Under the pieces are notes generated by a model. It was given only the letters and a program-made list of their open reading frames with translations. It had not been told where the DNA came from and ran no database searches. A stretch of 64,000 bases of DNA from Phaeodactylum tricornutum CCAP 1055/1 (taxonomy: Eukaryota; Bacillariophyta; Bacillariophyceae; Surirellales; Neidiaceae): positions 372,001-436,000 of the forward strand of contig NC_011677.1 of NCBI RefSeq assembly GCF_000150955.2, in the 5' to 3' direction. How positions within the stretch are numbered: the first letter of the stretch is position 1; each line of letters opens with the position of its first letter. Positions 53,447 through 63,281 of this stretch are shown piece after piece. Both the position numbers and the translations under genes were made by a program.

Positions 53447-55558
53447 ATGCCGATGGGGAACATACACGATGAATGTATTGCGCAACAGGTCGTTGCACCC
53501 CGACCATATCAGATCTTGACTGTGGGTGATGGCGATCTGACGCTTTCATTGGCTTTGGCTCGTGCGTATGGAGATCAGATCGATTTGACCGCATCGACTC
53601 TCGTTCCGGATTGTTCCACTCTTATCTCCACCTACCCAAACGCTGCCGCGGTATTGCAGGAGCTAGAGAATCGGCAAGTTTCCGTTTGGTACGGTGTAGA
53701 TGCAACGCAAATACATCAGCGGAAATCACAGAATGGAAAACAAGCATTCGGTAGCGGAAATGTCTGGGACTTGATTCTTTTTCATCATCCGCACTTGGGA
53801 ATCGATGATTCGGAGCAACATACCGAAAGCCTTCATGCTCAGCGTCATCATGTTCTCTTGGCACATTATTTAGCATCTGCCAAATTCTGCGTATCGAAAC
53901 CGAATGGACGAATACATGTTTGTCTGTGCGGTACCCAAGCTACGACTTGGAAGTTGGGCGAAGCGGCTCGCCGACAGGGCCTGCGTTCTGCGTTTACGTT
54001 GGAACCGCACCAAATCATTTCACAAACCGGCTTCCCTACATCCGTGCCCATGGATCGCCTGTTTGAACCCTCGCACATGCCTCAAGGTTGGAAAGTGCAC
54101 ACACCGGAACCGGGTTTTGCTGCACCCCGGCGATATCGAAACGGCAAAACTGGGAGTCGCCATGCCTTGGGTAAGTACGGATACCGCCATCGTCGCACAC
54201 ATGGGGAATGGCCCACCGCCGCTGGTAGCTCGTCGTCATCTACCGATACCGACGTAATTGGGTCTATGCATTACGTGTTTGAACGGGATGCTGCTGCTAG
54301 TACACCGCAAATAGCGACGAGGAGTCACTCCAGCGACAAAAACAATATTACGATGTGTACTATTTGCGACTTGCGATTTGAGACAGCCCACGCCTTACAG
54401 GAACATTTGGCGACTCCAGCGTTGCCTATTCCGCCTTTGTCTATGATTGTCGCCGAACAAAGGGCCAGGCCACTAGAGAGAAACAGACCACACGCTAACG
54501 AATCACCTCTTATCCAGACAGCAAGAGATCCACGATCATCGACACAAAATGCCGATGCAGCCAAACAAAACGAAGCAATTGTGTCCACAGTTACTTCGGG
54601 AAAACGATTGCGCTGGTTCATCCAGCACTGTATCTCACCGTCTCGATCTAAGCGTACCTGCGAACAGCTAATTATCGACGGATACATAGCGGTAAATGGA
54701 CAAGTTGTGGTAGATTCAGGACGGGTGCTTCAATGTGGCATGACCGTGACAGTGACAGAGAGATTTATCCAGGATAACTCCACCTTCGTTCCTCCACTGG
54801 AAATAGTGGCACAGTGGGGCCAAGATATATACGTTGCTTGGAAGCCTGTTTCAATACGAACGGCTGGAACATTTGATGTCAACACGCTGGAAAGGCGATT
54901 CTCTGGGCAGATGGGTCGTTCCTTTCAGAGCTTGACGAAATTGGACACGGGATGCAGCGGTTTATGTGTTTTAATGCCTCGGAATACCATCTCAGAGAGT
55001 CTCGAACCACGACTGTTACACACATTCACAGCATTAATTCATGGAAGTCCCCCCAACACATGGAAATCAGGCATCACCATTGACATCCCCTTAGACGGGA
55101 TGCGACGATGGCGCAAGCGACCAGCCGAAGATCTTGTGTCACAACTGATTTTTTCCGAGGACGCCTCACTGGTAGAAAATCGCATCGCGAAAACCTGCGC
55201 AGCCACCGTTCACGCTTTGGAAACAACCACAGCAGAGCCTGATGGCGAAGGATTGTTACCGCCTCTCACTACGATTGAAATTATCACGGGTACTTTGGTT
55301 TCTGGTTTCTGCAGCATCTTATCACACTATTTCCGTAAACAAGGATACGCCATTGTTGGCGATCGATTTGCCTCTCGGGAATACCTTACACTTCCGCGCG
55401 CAGTAAGAAATCGCTTGAAGCAAAAGATTTGCTTGGGATGCACCAACGTATCTTCGTACGGCGAGGGGCAGACCGCGAGCAAAGCCGTTCCGGAAAAGTG
55501 GCGTGTCTCCCACTGGGAATCCTTTTGCTGCCATGGCGAGAACAACAGAGATGTTTAA
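53447..55558 (+). CDS. fused rRNA uridine methyltransferase (BMT5-like) - S4 - RluA-type pseudouridine synthase
   Basis: A single exon of 703 residues from ATG 53447. Residues about 22-230 match the BMT5/DUF2431 25S rRNA uridine-N3 methyltransferase: ILTVGDGDLTLSLALARAYG for SAM binding, then LTASTL, and WDLILFHHPHLG. A C-x2-C-x12-H finger-like motif (CTICDLRF...LQEHL) follows near 305; its fourth ligand is not seen. An S4 RNA-binding domain spans about 378-428 (TCEQLIIDGYIAVNGQVV). A RluA-family pseudouridine synthase region spans about 445-670 with the catalytic Asp in SLTKLDTGCSGLCVL and a late GYAIVGDRF. The usual RxHQIR motif is replaced by SGFCSILS, so the second activity is uncertain. 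Both families modify rRNA. The gene stop overlaps the stop of the convergent J-protein by 4 bases. Confidence 0.85.
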   Translation: MPMGNIHDECIAQQVVAPRPYQILTVGDGDLTLSLALARAYGDQIDLTASTLVPDCSTLISTYPNAAAVLQELENRQVSVWYGVDATQIHQRKSQNGKQAFGSGNVWDLILFHHPHLGIDDSEQHTESLHAQRHHVLLAHYLASAKFCVSKPNGRIHVCLCGTQATTWKLGEAARRQGLRSAFTLEPHQIISQTGFPTSVPMDRLFEPSHMPQGWKVHTPEPGFAAPRRYRNGKTGSRHALGKYGYRHRRTHGEWPTAAGSSSSSTDTDVIGSMHYVFERDAAASTPQIATRSHSSDKNNITMCTICDLRFETAHALQEHLATPALPIPPLSMIVAEQRARPLERNRPHANESPLIQTARDPRSSTQNADAAKQNEAIVSTVTSGKRLRWFIQHCISPSRSKRTCEQLIIDGYIAVNGQVVVDSGRVLQCGMTVTVTERFIQDNSTFVPPLEIVAQWGQDIYVAWKPVSIRTAGTFDVNTLERRFSGQMGRSFQSLTKLDTGCSGLCVLMPRNTISESLEPRLLHTFTALIHGSPPNTWKSGITIDIPLDGMRRWRKRPAEDLVSQLIFSEDASLVENRIAKTCAATVHALETTTAEPDGEGLLPPLTTIEIITGTLVSGFCSILSHYFRKQGYAIVGDRFASREYLTLPRAVRNRLKQKICLGCTNVSSYGEGQTASKAVPEKWRVSHWESFCCHGENNRDV

Positions 55559-56778
55559 AGTTCGTCGTTGATTGTCTTTCCGTTGGCATCATTTTCTTTG
55601 CGACACAAATTGCACGTAAATAGACACTGCTCCAGCATAAAGTTTGGATTCTTCCGACACTCTCCGCGCTGTTTCCAAAATGCACAATGTCCAGACAAAT
55701 CGAAGCAAGTCTGCGGTTCAATCACAAATTTCTGCGGCGACGTGTCGTTCACAATTTTCCAACTCCCCAACGAGCTTTCCGTTGACAATTTATATCGACC
55801 CGGCGAGTCGGATCGAGAATCAACTCTGGCGTCGCGTGCGTACCATTCATGGGAAAGCATACTGGTTTGTAATCCGACGCTATGCGGAGGAATAGTGAAC
55901 TTGAGTTGAGCTCGACTACCGTGAATCCAGTACAACTCGACATGCTCGTCGTGCTGGTTGATAAATTGCACATCAACTTCCATTTGTTTCCAGACCCAGT
56001 TTTCGAGGCTTTGGCGCGAGCGTGTTTGGATGCGAGCGGCTGAATCCGTTAGCGATTGTCCGCGTTTACCAAAGAGGAAAATCGGTGTGTTCGAGTCGTT
56101 CTGCATCTGACCAGCATCCACTTGGAAGAATCTTGAAAGCTCACTGGATTTATGAAAGCGAATCTGTACCGTTTGGAGCAAGTCCTCCCACCAAATGCCT
56201 TGCGACGACATGGCGGCAAAAGGATACGGGAAGACCATTTCGTCATTGACATGTTTCTCAATCACGCCTGGGACAACAAAGGAAAGGAGGAGATTCCGTT
56301 CTAGTCGTTCGTCTTCATCCAACATAATTGTTTGGAGCTGTTCTAGACTGACGACGTGAAGTACACGCGTCTGTGCTTCTTGCACTTGAAACTGATCCTT
56401 GAGACGTACGGGTTGTCGACGAAAATTCCACCGAAAGTGCTGTGCGTACTGCTGATGGGAATCGAATCCCTGATTACTGTTTTGAGTTGGTTGCGAGCTT
56501 CCTGTGCGATCATATCGTTGTCGGGAAGCCACATCAGATAGAATCTCAAAGGCGTGAACGACTTGTCGGAACGCTTCTGCTGCCTCGTCCGCCGGCAGTT
56601 GTTTCTGCTTATCGGGATGCGTCTCCAAAGCTTTGCGTCGGTAGGCCTGTTTGATCGCTTTAGTCGTGGCTGTGCGTGGAACTCCCAAAAGCTTATAAAG
56701 ATCTTCTGGTGCCTCGATGGTTGAACCTAAACCGACGCAAAGAGCTACTAACTGTAAGATAAACCATCCAGCTACCAT
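55555..56778 (-). CDS. ER J-domain protein with VHL-beta-like and ShKT domains and NDEL end
   Basis: A single exon of 407 residues. A signal peptide (FILQLVALCVGLGSTIEA) is followed by a J domain at about 26-92 with HPD intact (ETHPDKQ) and EILSDVASRQRYD. The middle is not recognised. Residues about 265-315 resemble the VHL beta domain (EHVELYWIHGSRAQLKF, then SMLSHEWYARD). A C-terminal ShKT domain near 355-393 has six Cys (CFDLSGHCAFWKQRGECRK, then FMLEQC, CNLC). The protein ends NDEL, an ER-retrieval-type signal. J proteins recruit Hsp70, here presumably the ER one (BiP). ShKT often occurs with prolyl hydroxylases and oxidoreductases in secretory proteins. The three-domain mix is unusual. 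Confidence 0.88.
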   Translation of the reverse strand: MVAGWFILQLVALCVGLGSTIEAPEDLYKLLGVPRTATTKAIKQAYRRKALETHPDKQKQLPADEAAEAFRQVVHAFEILSDVASRQRYDRTGSSQPTQNSNQGFDSHQQYAQHFRWNFRRQPVRLKDQFQVQEAQTRVLHVVSLEQLQTIMLDEDERLERNLLLSFVVPGVIEKHVNDEMVFPYPFAAMSSQGIWWEDLLQTVQIRFHKSSELSRFFQVDAGQMQNDSNTPIFLFGKRGQSLTDSAARIQTRSRQSLENWVWKQMEVDVQFINQHDEHVELYWIHGSRAQLKFTIPPHSVGLQTSMLSHEWYARDARVDSRSDSPGRYKLSTESSLGSWKIVNDTSPQKFVIEPQTCFDLSGHCAFWKQRGECRKNPNFMLEQCLFTCNLCRKENDANGKTINDEL

Positions 56779-57139
56779 GGCAATAGTTGATTATTGGTGA
56801 TCCGATGCTCGATAGATCTTCATTTCTGCGAAAAAGTGCATGTAAAAACCGGTTCTCCATTGGGATGCCTTTCTACAGGAAAGTCATTCTACTACTGATA
56901 CAAAAAAATATATATTTCCATTTACAGTTGGGATTCTGGACTCTTTCGTTCCAAAGATGCTTCCAGTATCCCCAAAACCGTAGGGTAGGGTTACCTCGCA
57001 CCGTTATTCGTGAATGCGACCCACATCCAAGACTCTTTAGAAGAAGCAACTTTCAGCTTGTCACATATCTTTCTACGCTTTTCCCTTTTGTCAGCATACT
57101 CGTCGTGGGAGTCTTCGAAGTTCATGCGAAGCATACACC
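56779..57139. other. intergenic between divergent genes
   Basis: No gene. It has a near match TTACAGTTG at 56922-56930 and an A/T-rich run at 56903-56915. Confidence 0.45.
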
Positions 57140-58587
57140 ATGGTTGTTGGTCAGCGTCCGTTTCTATCGTTTCTGACAGTCACCTCCTTGAGTACTCGTA
57201 CAGTTCGTGCATTGCAACCTTCCGGATCTGCGTTTCTTCGTTGTCGTCCGTTCGGTACTGCAACGATCACAAAATCAATTTCAGTATCTACTAATCGATT
57301 CATGTCTTCGACTACTTCTCTTGCGGACATTTCCGTCATCCCGGGTCGGCCGACTTGGCAACAAACGATGTTGCGCATCAAGGATCCACTGAAAGCCGTT
57401 CCGTTCTACGAAAATTTAGGTTTCACGTTGATCGACAAGTTTGATTTCCCGCAGTACAAGTTTAGCTTGTACTTTCTGACAACACTACCCGAGGGTGAAC
57501 CCTACAATCTCCAACCAGGTACCCAAGCCGCTCACGACTACCTGTGGACATTGGAAGGTGTTGCGTTGGAGTTAACGCATAACCACGGTACCGAATCGGA
57601 CACTTCCTTTTCCGGATACCACGCCGGCAATCAAGAAAAGGACGGCTTTGGACACGTTGCCGTGAAGTAAGTACGAGTAGACGGGGGTCGGACGGGGGAC
57701 GCTCCCACCTTTCGGACCCTTTCGTAGTTCTTGCGAGGATCGTCTCACCTTCCAAAATGGTTTCTTTTTTTATACACGCGTATAGTGTGGATGACGTGTA
57801 CGCGGCTGCCGACTCTCTGGCCGAGGCGGGCTACCGGTTCAAGAAGAAGCCGGACGAAGGACGCATGAAGGGTCTCGCCTTTGTGTACGACGCGGACGGA
57901 TACTGGGTGGAGCTTGTGAAACGGGGCGAGAACTCGGGCATTGCGAACGACTGCAACTTTTCCCAAACGATGCTGCGCGTCAAGGATCCCCGCAAGTCGC
58001 TGGCCTTCTACAAAGCTATGGGGATGAAGTTGTTGTCGGAAAAACACTTTAACGATTTCAGTCTCTACTTTCTGGGATCTTCGAACGTAGCGGACGGAGC
58101 GGACACCAAAACGCTTTTTCAGCCAGTCTTGGAGCTGACTCACAACCACGGTACCGAAAACGATGACGATTTTCGGTATTACAACGGGAACGAAGACGGT
58201 CGTCAGGGATTTGGACATATTGGTTTCCTAGTGGACGAGTAAGTCTCAACTTCTTGCAGATGGTAATTTGTACGGAGACGTGTGATCGAGAGCGCGTCCT
58301 CAACGTATTTTGTTTGTTGTTCTTTACTCTACCGCGTAGTGTCTATAAAGCGTGCGATGCCCTTCGTCCGCTGGGTTTCGGTTTCCGCAAGGTAAGTACC
58401 GAAGGCAATGGTGGAGTGCAACCCCATTTTTACTCGCCTATTTTGTTGTTACTCACCGGGTGTGACGACACAGGAACCCGACGGAGGATCGATGAAAGGG
58501 TTAGCCTTTGCCTACGATCCGGACGGCTACAGTATCGAGATCATCAAACGTGGAGGAATCGACTTTGGAGACGCTTTACAGGAATAA
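57140..58587 (+). CDS. glyoxalase I (lactoylglutathione lyase), two-domain
   Basis: Four exons, 57140-57666, 57786-58238, 58340-58391 and 58474-58587, give 381 residues. The introns (119, 101 and 82 bp) all start GTAAGT. Two glyoxalase domains sit in tandem, as in yeast Glo1. Each has the full metal set: domain 1 has Gln in QQTMLRIKDP, Glu in LELTHNHGTE, His in GFGHVAV and Glu in YWVELVKR. Domain 2 has Gln in SQTMLRVKDP, Glu in LELTHNHGTE, His in GFGHIGF and Glu in YSIEIIKR. The enzyme turns the methylglyoxal-glutathione adduct into S-lactoylglutathione. The first 50 residues are basic and look like an organelle presequence. A later ATG at 57302 (MSSTTS) would give a cytosolic form, and the motif at 57174-57182 fits that shorter start. 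Confidence 0.93.
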
Positions 58588-59466
58588 GTGAGATCGCGCA
58601 CGCTCGGTAGTAGCAAAAGCGTATTTAAAAACATCTCTCTTTCCGTACAGTAAGAATTATATGGAAGGTACATGTGTGTGTTTCTAGTCGACACTTCGTA
58701 ACAAGTAACAAAAGCACTGACAGTGAGCCGTGCCTTTCTTTCGAGAACAACCCGCGACCAACGTTTCTTGCAGGGTTTCTAGTATGGCGTATGGCAAATA
58801 GCAAATAGCAAATAGTTTAGATGCTGTATTCCTGTTTCCCAGCCGAATTCTTTATTTTGATTGGTCTGGATTGGTCGATTGATTTGATATTCCGTTTGGC
58901 GTGCTTTCGCGGAAAACTTCCCCGATACCGTACTGTGTCCACCACGTGATTTTACGACAACACCGTCGGGTCATTCCGGCATCGTGTCGCTTCACCGTGG
59001 AGATACGAAAAAGCCACGATACCAACACTACAATTGGTGAGGACCCCCCGGGTAGTACCTACCTACCTACCCTCTCACCCCTCGTCACCGTGGAAAAGGA
59101 CCACCGCCCCTACCTACCGTGTCGCAAAATCCCCCCTTTTGGACCGAACCGTGGCCAACTGTGAGAGAAAGTCCGTACTCTGGAACGCTCCATTGGACCA
59201 GAGGAAAAAGACCCAACACCGAACAACTCCTTGCGGTACAATTCGTGGAACCGTTTGCTTGGGCAACGAAAGTCGCTCTACTCTACGTGACAGGCAAAGA
59301 GTCGATTCGTCTCGTGACGGTTTGGGTCGACACATCTATCTATCATCTATCCATCCGCCGATACGCAGCCCGCCGTCGGTCCTTCCAATAGAATCTTCTT
59401 CACGGCGCTTTACCGGTTTCTTGCTAACCCAAGCTTCGTCGGAACTTGTTGCGCGCCACCGGAACA
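58588..59466. other. intergenic region
   Basis: No gene recognised. TGACAGTGA at 58718-58726, near-match CAACTGTGA at 59157-59165, a GCAAATA triplet repeat at 58794-58815, and ACCT-type short repeats near 59055-59075. Confidence 0.45.
58794..58815. repeat. short tandem repeat of GCAAATA
   Basis: Three full 7-bp units in a row plus one base, perfect. Too short to be more than a microsatellite. Confidence 0.8.
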
Positions 59467-61730
59467 ATGCCATCGGATGGTGGACTGGGAACGGCCCTCG
59501 TGGGTGAAAAAATAATGATCAACACGCTGCAAATAGCCGTCACCAAATTCCTCGGAGAAGGTACGCACCCCACACGCACAGCAAGACACAGTTTGGATTG
59601 CCTGGGTCCTTCCTCACACAAACAAATCTCTGGTTGGTATCCTGTGCAACTGTTCTCTTTCTAGGCGGCTTCTCGTACGTGTACCTGGTCAAGGAAATTG
59701 CCGACACTTCTACGGGTCAATCGTTGAACAACACGACACACGGGGAAATTGCGGTGGGACGCTCCGGATCGGGCTCGGGTGCCAGTCGGTCCGGTAGTTT
59801 CGGTAATGGTACCAATACCGGCTCGCGGCGGCAAGGATCCGTCGGACGGGCCGACAACGAAAAACGCGAAATGGTGCTCAAAGTTACCAGCATCATTTCG
59901 CGACAACAGCGCGAAATCGCGGAAAAGGAAGCCAAACTGCTTTCCCGGCTCAGTCATCCTTCCATTATCAAAATGATTGAAGCCTGCTATCGAACAGTCA
60001 CGCAGTCCGCGTCCAGTGGCGTGGGGCGTTTCGGTAAGGGCGATAGCGACAAGGCGAAGGAACGACCGCAGCATATGATCCTCATGGAGTACTGCGAAGG
60101 AGGACATTCACTCGACGTATGCAATCAAATGGTGGAGCAGGGTACACGCTACGATCTCGGGACACTGATTATTGCCTTTGGACAAATCTGCAACGCCGTC
60201 TCCTATCTACACGCACAACGTCCACCAATCGTACACCGCGACCTCAAAATGGCCAATTTTCTCGTTAAGGACGGCGCCTACAAACTCTGCGATTTTGGTT
60301 CAGCCGTCTTTGGCCACGTGGACCTCAAAACCCCGCAAAATCGCTCGGAAGCGGAAGAAGTCATCGAAAAAACAACGACACAAATGTTCCGAGCCCCCGA
60401 AATGGTGGACTTGTACATGTGCAAAAAACTGACGCAGGCGACCGATGTCTGGGCACTCGGTGTTTGTCTATACAGTATGGCGTACCTACAGAACTGTTTC
60501 GAAGAAGGTTCCAATCTGGCCATTCTGTCCAACAACTACAAAATTCCCGAGGAAAATCACTATGGAGAAGGGCTTGTGGAACTAATCGATCGCATGCTGA
60601 CTATCGATAGCAAACATCGCGCCGATATGACCGAGGTCATCCTGTGCCTATCGGCGCTATATTCCGGCAGACCGCTACCGCCTCGCAAAGACAAAAAAGA
60701 AAAGACCAAGAAAGACAAAGACGCCTCGTCGAACGGTGGCAGTAGCCGCGGCAGCAAAGAAAAGAAAAAGAAAAACGAGAATGCCGGAAAATTCCGGACA
60801 GATACACAAGGAATATACAATACCTCGTTGGCTATTGATCCTTCCGAAGCCAAGAAACCAGCGCAAGCCAAAAAGGTAGATCCGAATTCTGTGGCCGGGC
60901 GCCGCCTCCGTGCCGCCGGTGGGGACCCTGATTTTGCGTCGCTCAGCAATTTTGACGAGGCAGCCGTGCCGTCCAGCGCGGTAGATGCCGATGCTGCCTT
61001 CTCGACCGATGCCGTCGACGCCTTTGCCTCGTTTCCCACCGACCTTGGACGTTCTAACGAGACAAGTGCGCCCGATCAGTCTGACATTTTTGCAACTCTC
61101 AACGATAATGGGGAGAAGGATGCGGATGTCATTGCGGCGTTTGACGGCAGTCAAAACTGGGGGAACGGATCGGGAAACTTAAACCCGTTCGCGAGTTTTG
61201 CCAAGGACTGTTCTAACAGTGGCGAAGATAACGGCGAAAGCAAGGACGAGCCTGTGTCCAAAAGCGAAGGACGTCGTCGGGGTACCGTTCGTCGAGAAGG
61301 TGCATCGTCTAGGCCAGATCCTCGATCTAAATCACGGACAAGGATCGGAAGCCGCTCGCGGGCGCGCAGTCGCACGCGCCGACGTGATGAGCCTGACGGA
61401 CGAAAAGAGCTCGCGGCAGACAATGCGACAGTCGACGATGTAACGAACGGAGTGGAAGAGATGGGTATCGAACAAACTCTCGAAGGCCTGCAACAATCTC
61501 TTACGGAAGACAGCAACGCTGGTGACAACGGTGCGACGGAGGTTCGGCGACGCAGTGGATCACGTCGGCCGTTACGAAGGACACTGAGCGGCGGCGAAGG
61601 CCTGAGGAAACTTATAGTCGGAAATGTACGCCGCACGTTAAGCACGGCGCACCATGGCCAAGATCCGGAAGCGAGACAACGTCGCACACAAAGCGACAAG
61701 GAGGGTCGCAGCAGTCTCAACAGCTCCTAA
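59467..61730 (+). CDS. NAK-family serine/threonine kinase (AAK1/GAK/Ark1-like)
   Basis: Two exons, 59467-59560 and 59665-61730 (104-bp phase-1 intron), 719 residues. The kinase domain starts FLGEGGFSYVYLVKE and is interrupted between the second and third strands by about 55 Ser/Gly/Arg-rich residues. It resumes at REMVLKVTSI (ATP-binding Lys). Later motifs are VHRDLKMANFLV, YKLCDFGSAV, TTTQMFRAPEMVDLY and DVWALGVCLYSM, all typical of the NAK family. NAK kinases phosphorylate clathrin adaptors and control endocytosis or actin patches. The C-terminal 330 residues are charged and disordered, Lys-rich at first (KKEKTKKDKD), then acidic with FASLSNFDE and NPFASF stretches that could bind adaptors or EH domains (inference), and end in Arg/Ser-rich sequence. 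Confidence 0.9.
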
Positions 61731-61919
61731 TGTAAAAGCTTTCCAAGATTCAAAGGGCTCATAAAGAGCTGTTCTTGAAAATGTAACTGTACAATGATTC
61801 TTTGAAGATCTCATGCCCGCTTTCTATTCGTAGAAATGTGTAAATCTTGTCCAAATGAAGCCCACGGGCTACTTTAGCTAGCTTATTTAACTGCTTCTTA
61901 TGCTGGGTTGTATAGCTTT

Positions 61920-63281
61920 TTAGCGTTTCGCCTTGTATTCCCCCCGCCATCCGGGAGAAATCCAGTCAATCACGCCGCCTTCACCGACGACGAGATTGAT
62001 CCAATCTGTCGTGGACGTTCCGGTCCCCGCTTGTGCATCGTTCAAAGAGTCTCCTACCGAACAGGTATTGTCGATACGAGTAAAGGCATCAAAATCCAAG
62101 CCCGCCTTGGTGGCAGCCTCGCGAATCGCTGGTTTGGCAGCTTCCGGCACGGTGGCTTCCTTGGCGTACACAAAGGCGCCTTCGTAGTTGCCTTGCAATG
62201 TGTGGCCCTTGTATGCCACGAGCTTGAAAGGGGGAACCGATCCCTTACCGTCGGATTCACCGAGAATGTACCAGTTTTCGGTAAACTCGAGACCGTACAT
62301 TTTACCGGCGGTATGCATGGTGCGACCGGTCGGATTGAGTTCATCGTTAAGGTCACCAGTGGCGGCATTGGCGGACGCGACGAGTTGAGTCCCGGCAGTC
62401 GGGGGCTGTACCGGGACATCTACGATCATGTGTTCGGTGAGAGCGTTTTCCCAATAGCCACCGCCCGACTCTGGCGGTCGTTGGACACGGAAGAATATTC
62501 CCATATCGAGTTCCTTGTCACTCGTTGGTGTAAAAGTATTCTTCTGACAGTCAAACAAATCGTAGTTGGGATTCAATCCATCGGTCTTGTACCACGTACC
62601 CACCAAACTCTGCGGATCAAACGAGCGTAGCGTGGTACTGTAGCCGATGTCTTCCGCACTGTTGTCGACATTTTTCGGGACCTTGACGCACTCATTTTCC
62701 TCGATAGTACAGGACAACCATGCGTTTAAGCTCTCGCTTCCGAATTCGGCAAAACACCGCGTCGCACACGATTGCTCGCCCTTGCAGCGTCCCAAACAGG
62801 AGACACCTTTGATTCCACGCGGATTGCTAAAGAGAGCCTTGGTTTGATCACCACATTTATTGATAAAGCATCCGACGTCAGATTGCTCCATTTGGTTATC
62901 TTGAGCGTATTCTGCGAATCCGTCGTACTTGACGGCGGGAGTCGTGTCGGCCCCGACGGGAGCCGCCGCGACTCCGAAAACACTCGCCAGTGCGATGGAG
63001 AAACCGAGTCCGAACGTCGCCACGGACCTCGCTACCGCTCTGGGAGAAGAACCCCCGCGTGGAAAAGGCCACTGTCTTTCAGAAGAGGAAGTTATGCCGT
63101 GGTTCGTCTGGTCGGTGCCGTGGCGTACAGTAGCGTACCGGGCCATGTTGCTTTCCAGACCCCGGATCGGACGGATGCCGCTCGTTCTTGTTTCACCCAT
63201 ACCCGTGCAATCTAAAGGCACCAAGGCTTGTGTCGTCGTCGTCAAGACGACTCCGGCTGCTACCACCCAAGCGAATCGCAT
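61920..63281 (-). CDS. violaxanthin de-epoxidase-like protein (VDL), thylakoid-lumen type
   Basis: A single exon, 453 residues from ATG 63281; an earlier in-frame ATG at 63485 would bury the signal peptide. Targeting is in parts: signal peptide (FAWVVAAGVVLTTTTQA) cut near LVP, a Ser/Arg-rich plastid part, and a hydrophobic lumen-transfer segment ending VAAAPVGA. The mature part has the VDE layout: a Cys-rich domain with 8 Cys, a lipocalin-like barrel with LVGTWYKTDGLNPNYDLFDCQ, NWYILGESDG, GAFVYAKEATVPEA, and FTRIDNTC. VDE turns violaxanthin to zeaxanthin at low lumen pH. Diatom VDL proteins are VDE relatives used in fucoxanthin synthesis. The C-terminal tail lacks the Glu-rich domain of plant VDE, which supports a VDL. 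Confidence 0.88.
   Translation of the reverse strand: MRFAWVVAAGVVLTTTTQALVPLDCTGMGETRTSGIRPIRGLESNMARYATVRHGTDQTNHGITSSSERQWPFPRGGSSPRAVARSVATFGLGFSIALASVFGVAAAPVGADTTPAVKYDGFAEYAQDNQMEQSDVGCFINKCGDQTKALFSNPRGIKGVSCLGRCKGEQSCATRCFAEFGSESLNAWLSCTIEENECVKVPKNVDNSAEDIGYSTTLRSFDPQSLVGTWYKTDGLNPNYDLFDCQKNTFTPTSDKELDMGIFFRVQRPPESGGGYWENALTEHMIVDVPVQPPTAGTQLVASANAATGDLNDELNPTGRTMHTAGKMYGLEFTENWYILGESDGKGSVPPFKLVAYKGHTLQGNYEGAFVYAKEATVPEAAKPAIREAATKAGLDFDAFTRIDNTCSVGDSLNDAQAGTGTSTTDWINLVVGEGGVIDWISPGWRGEYKAKR

Noticed and set aside
58794-58815. GCAAATA repeat as a possible origin or regulatory iteron
   Set aside because: Only three units in non-coding DNA, no partner sites; a microsatellite is the simplest reading.
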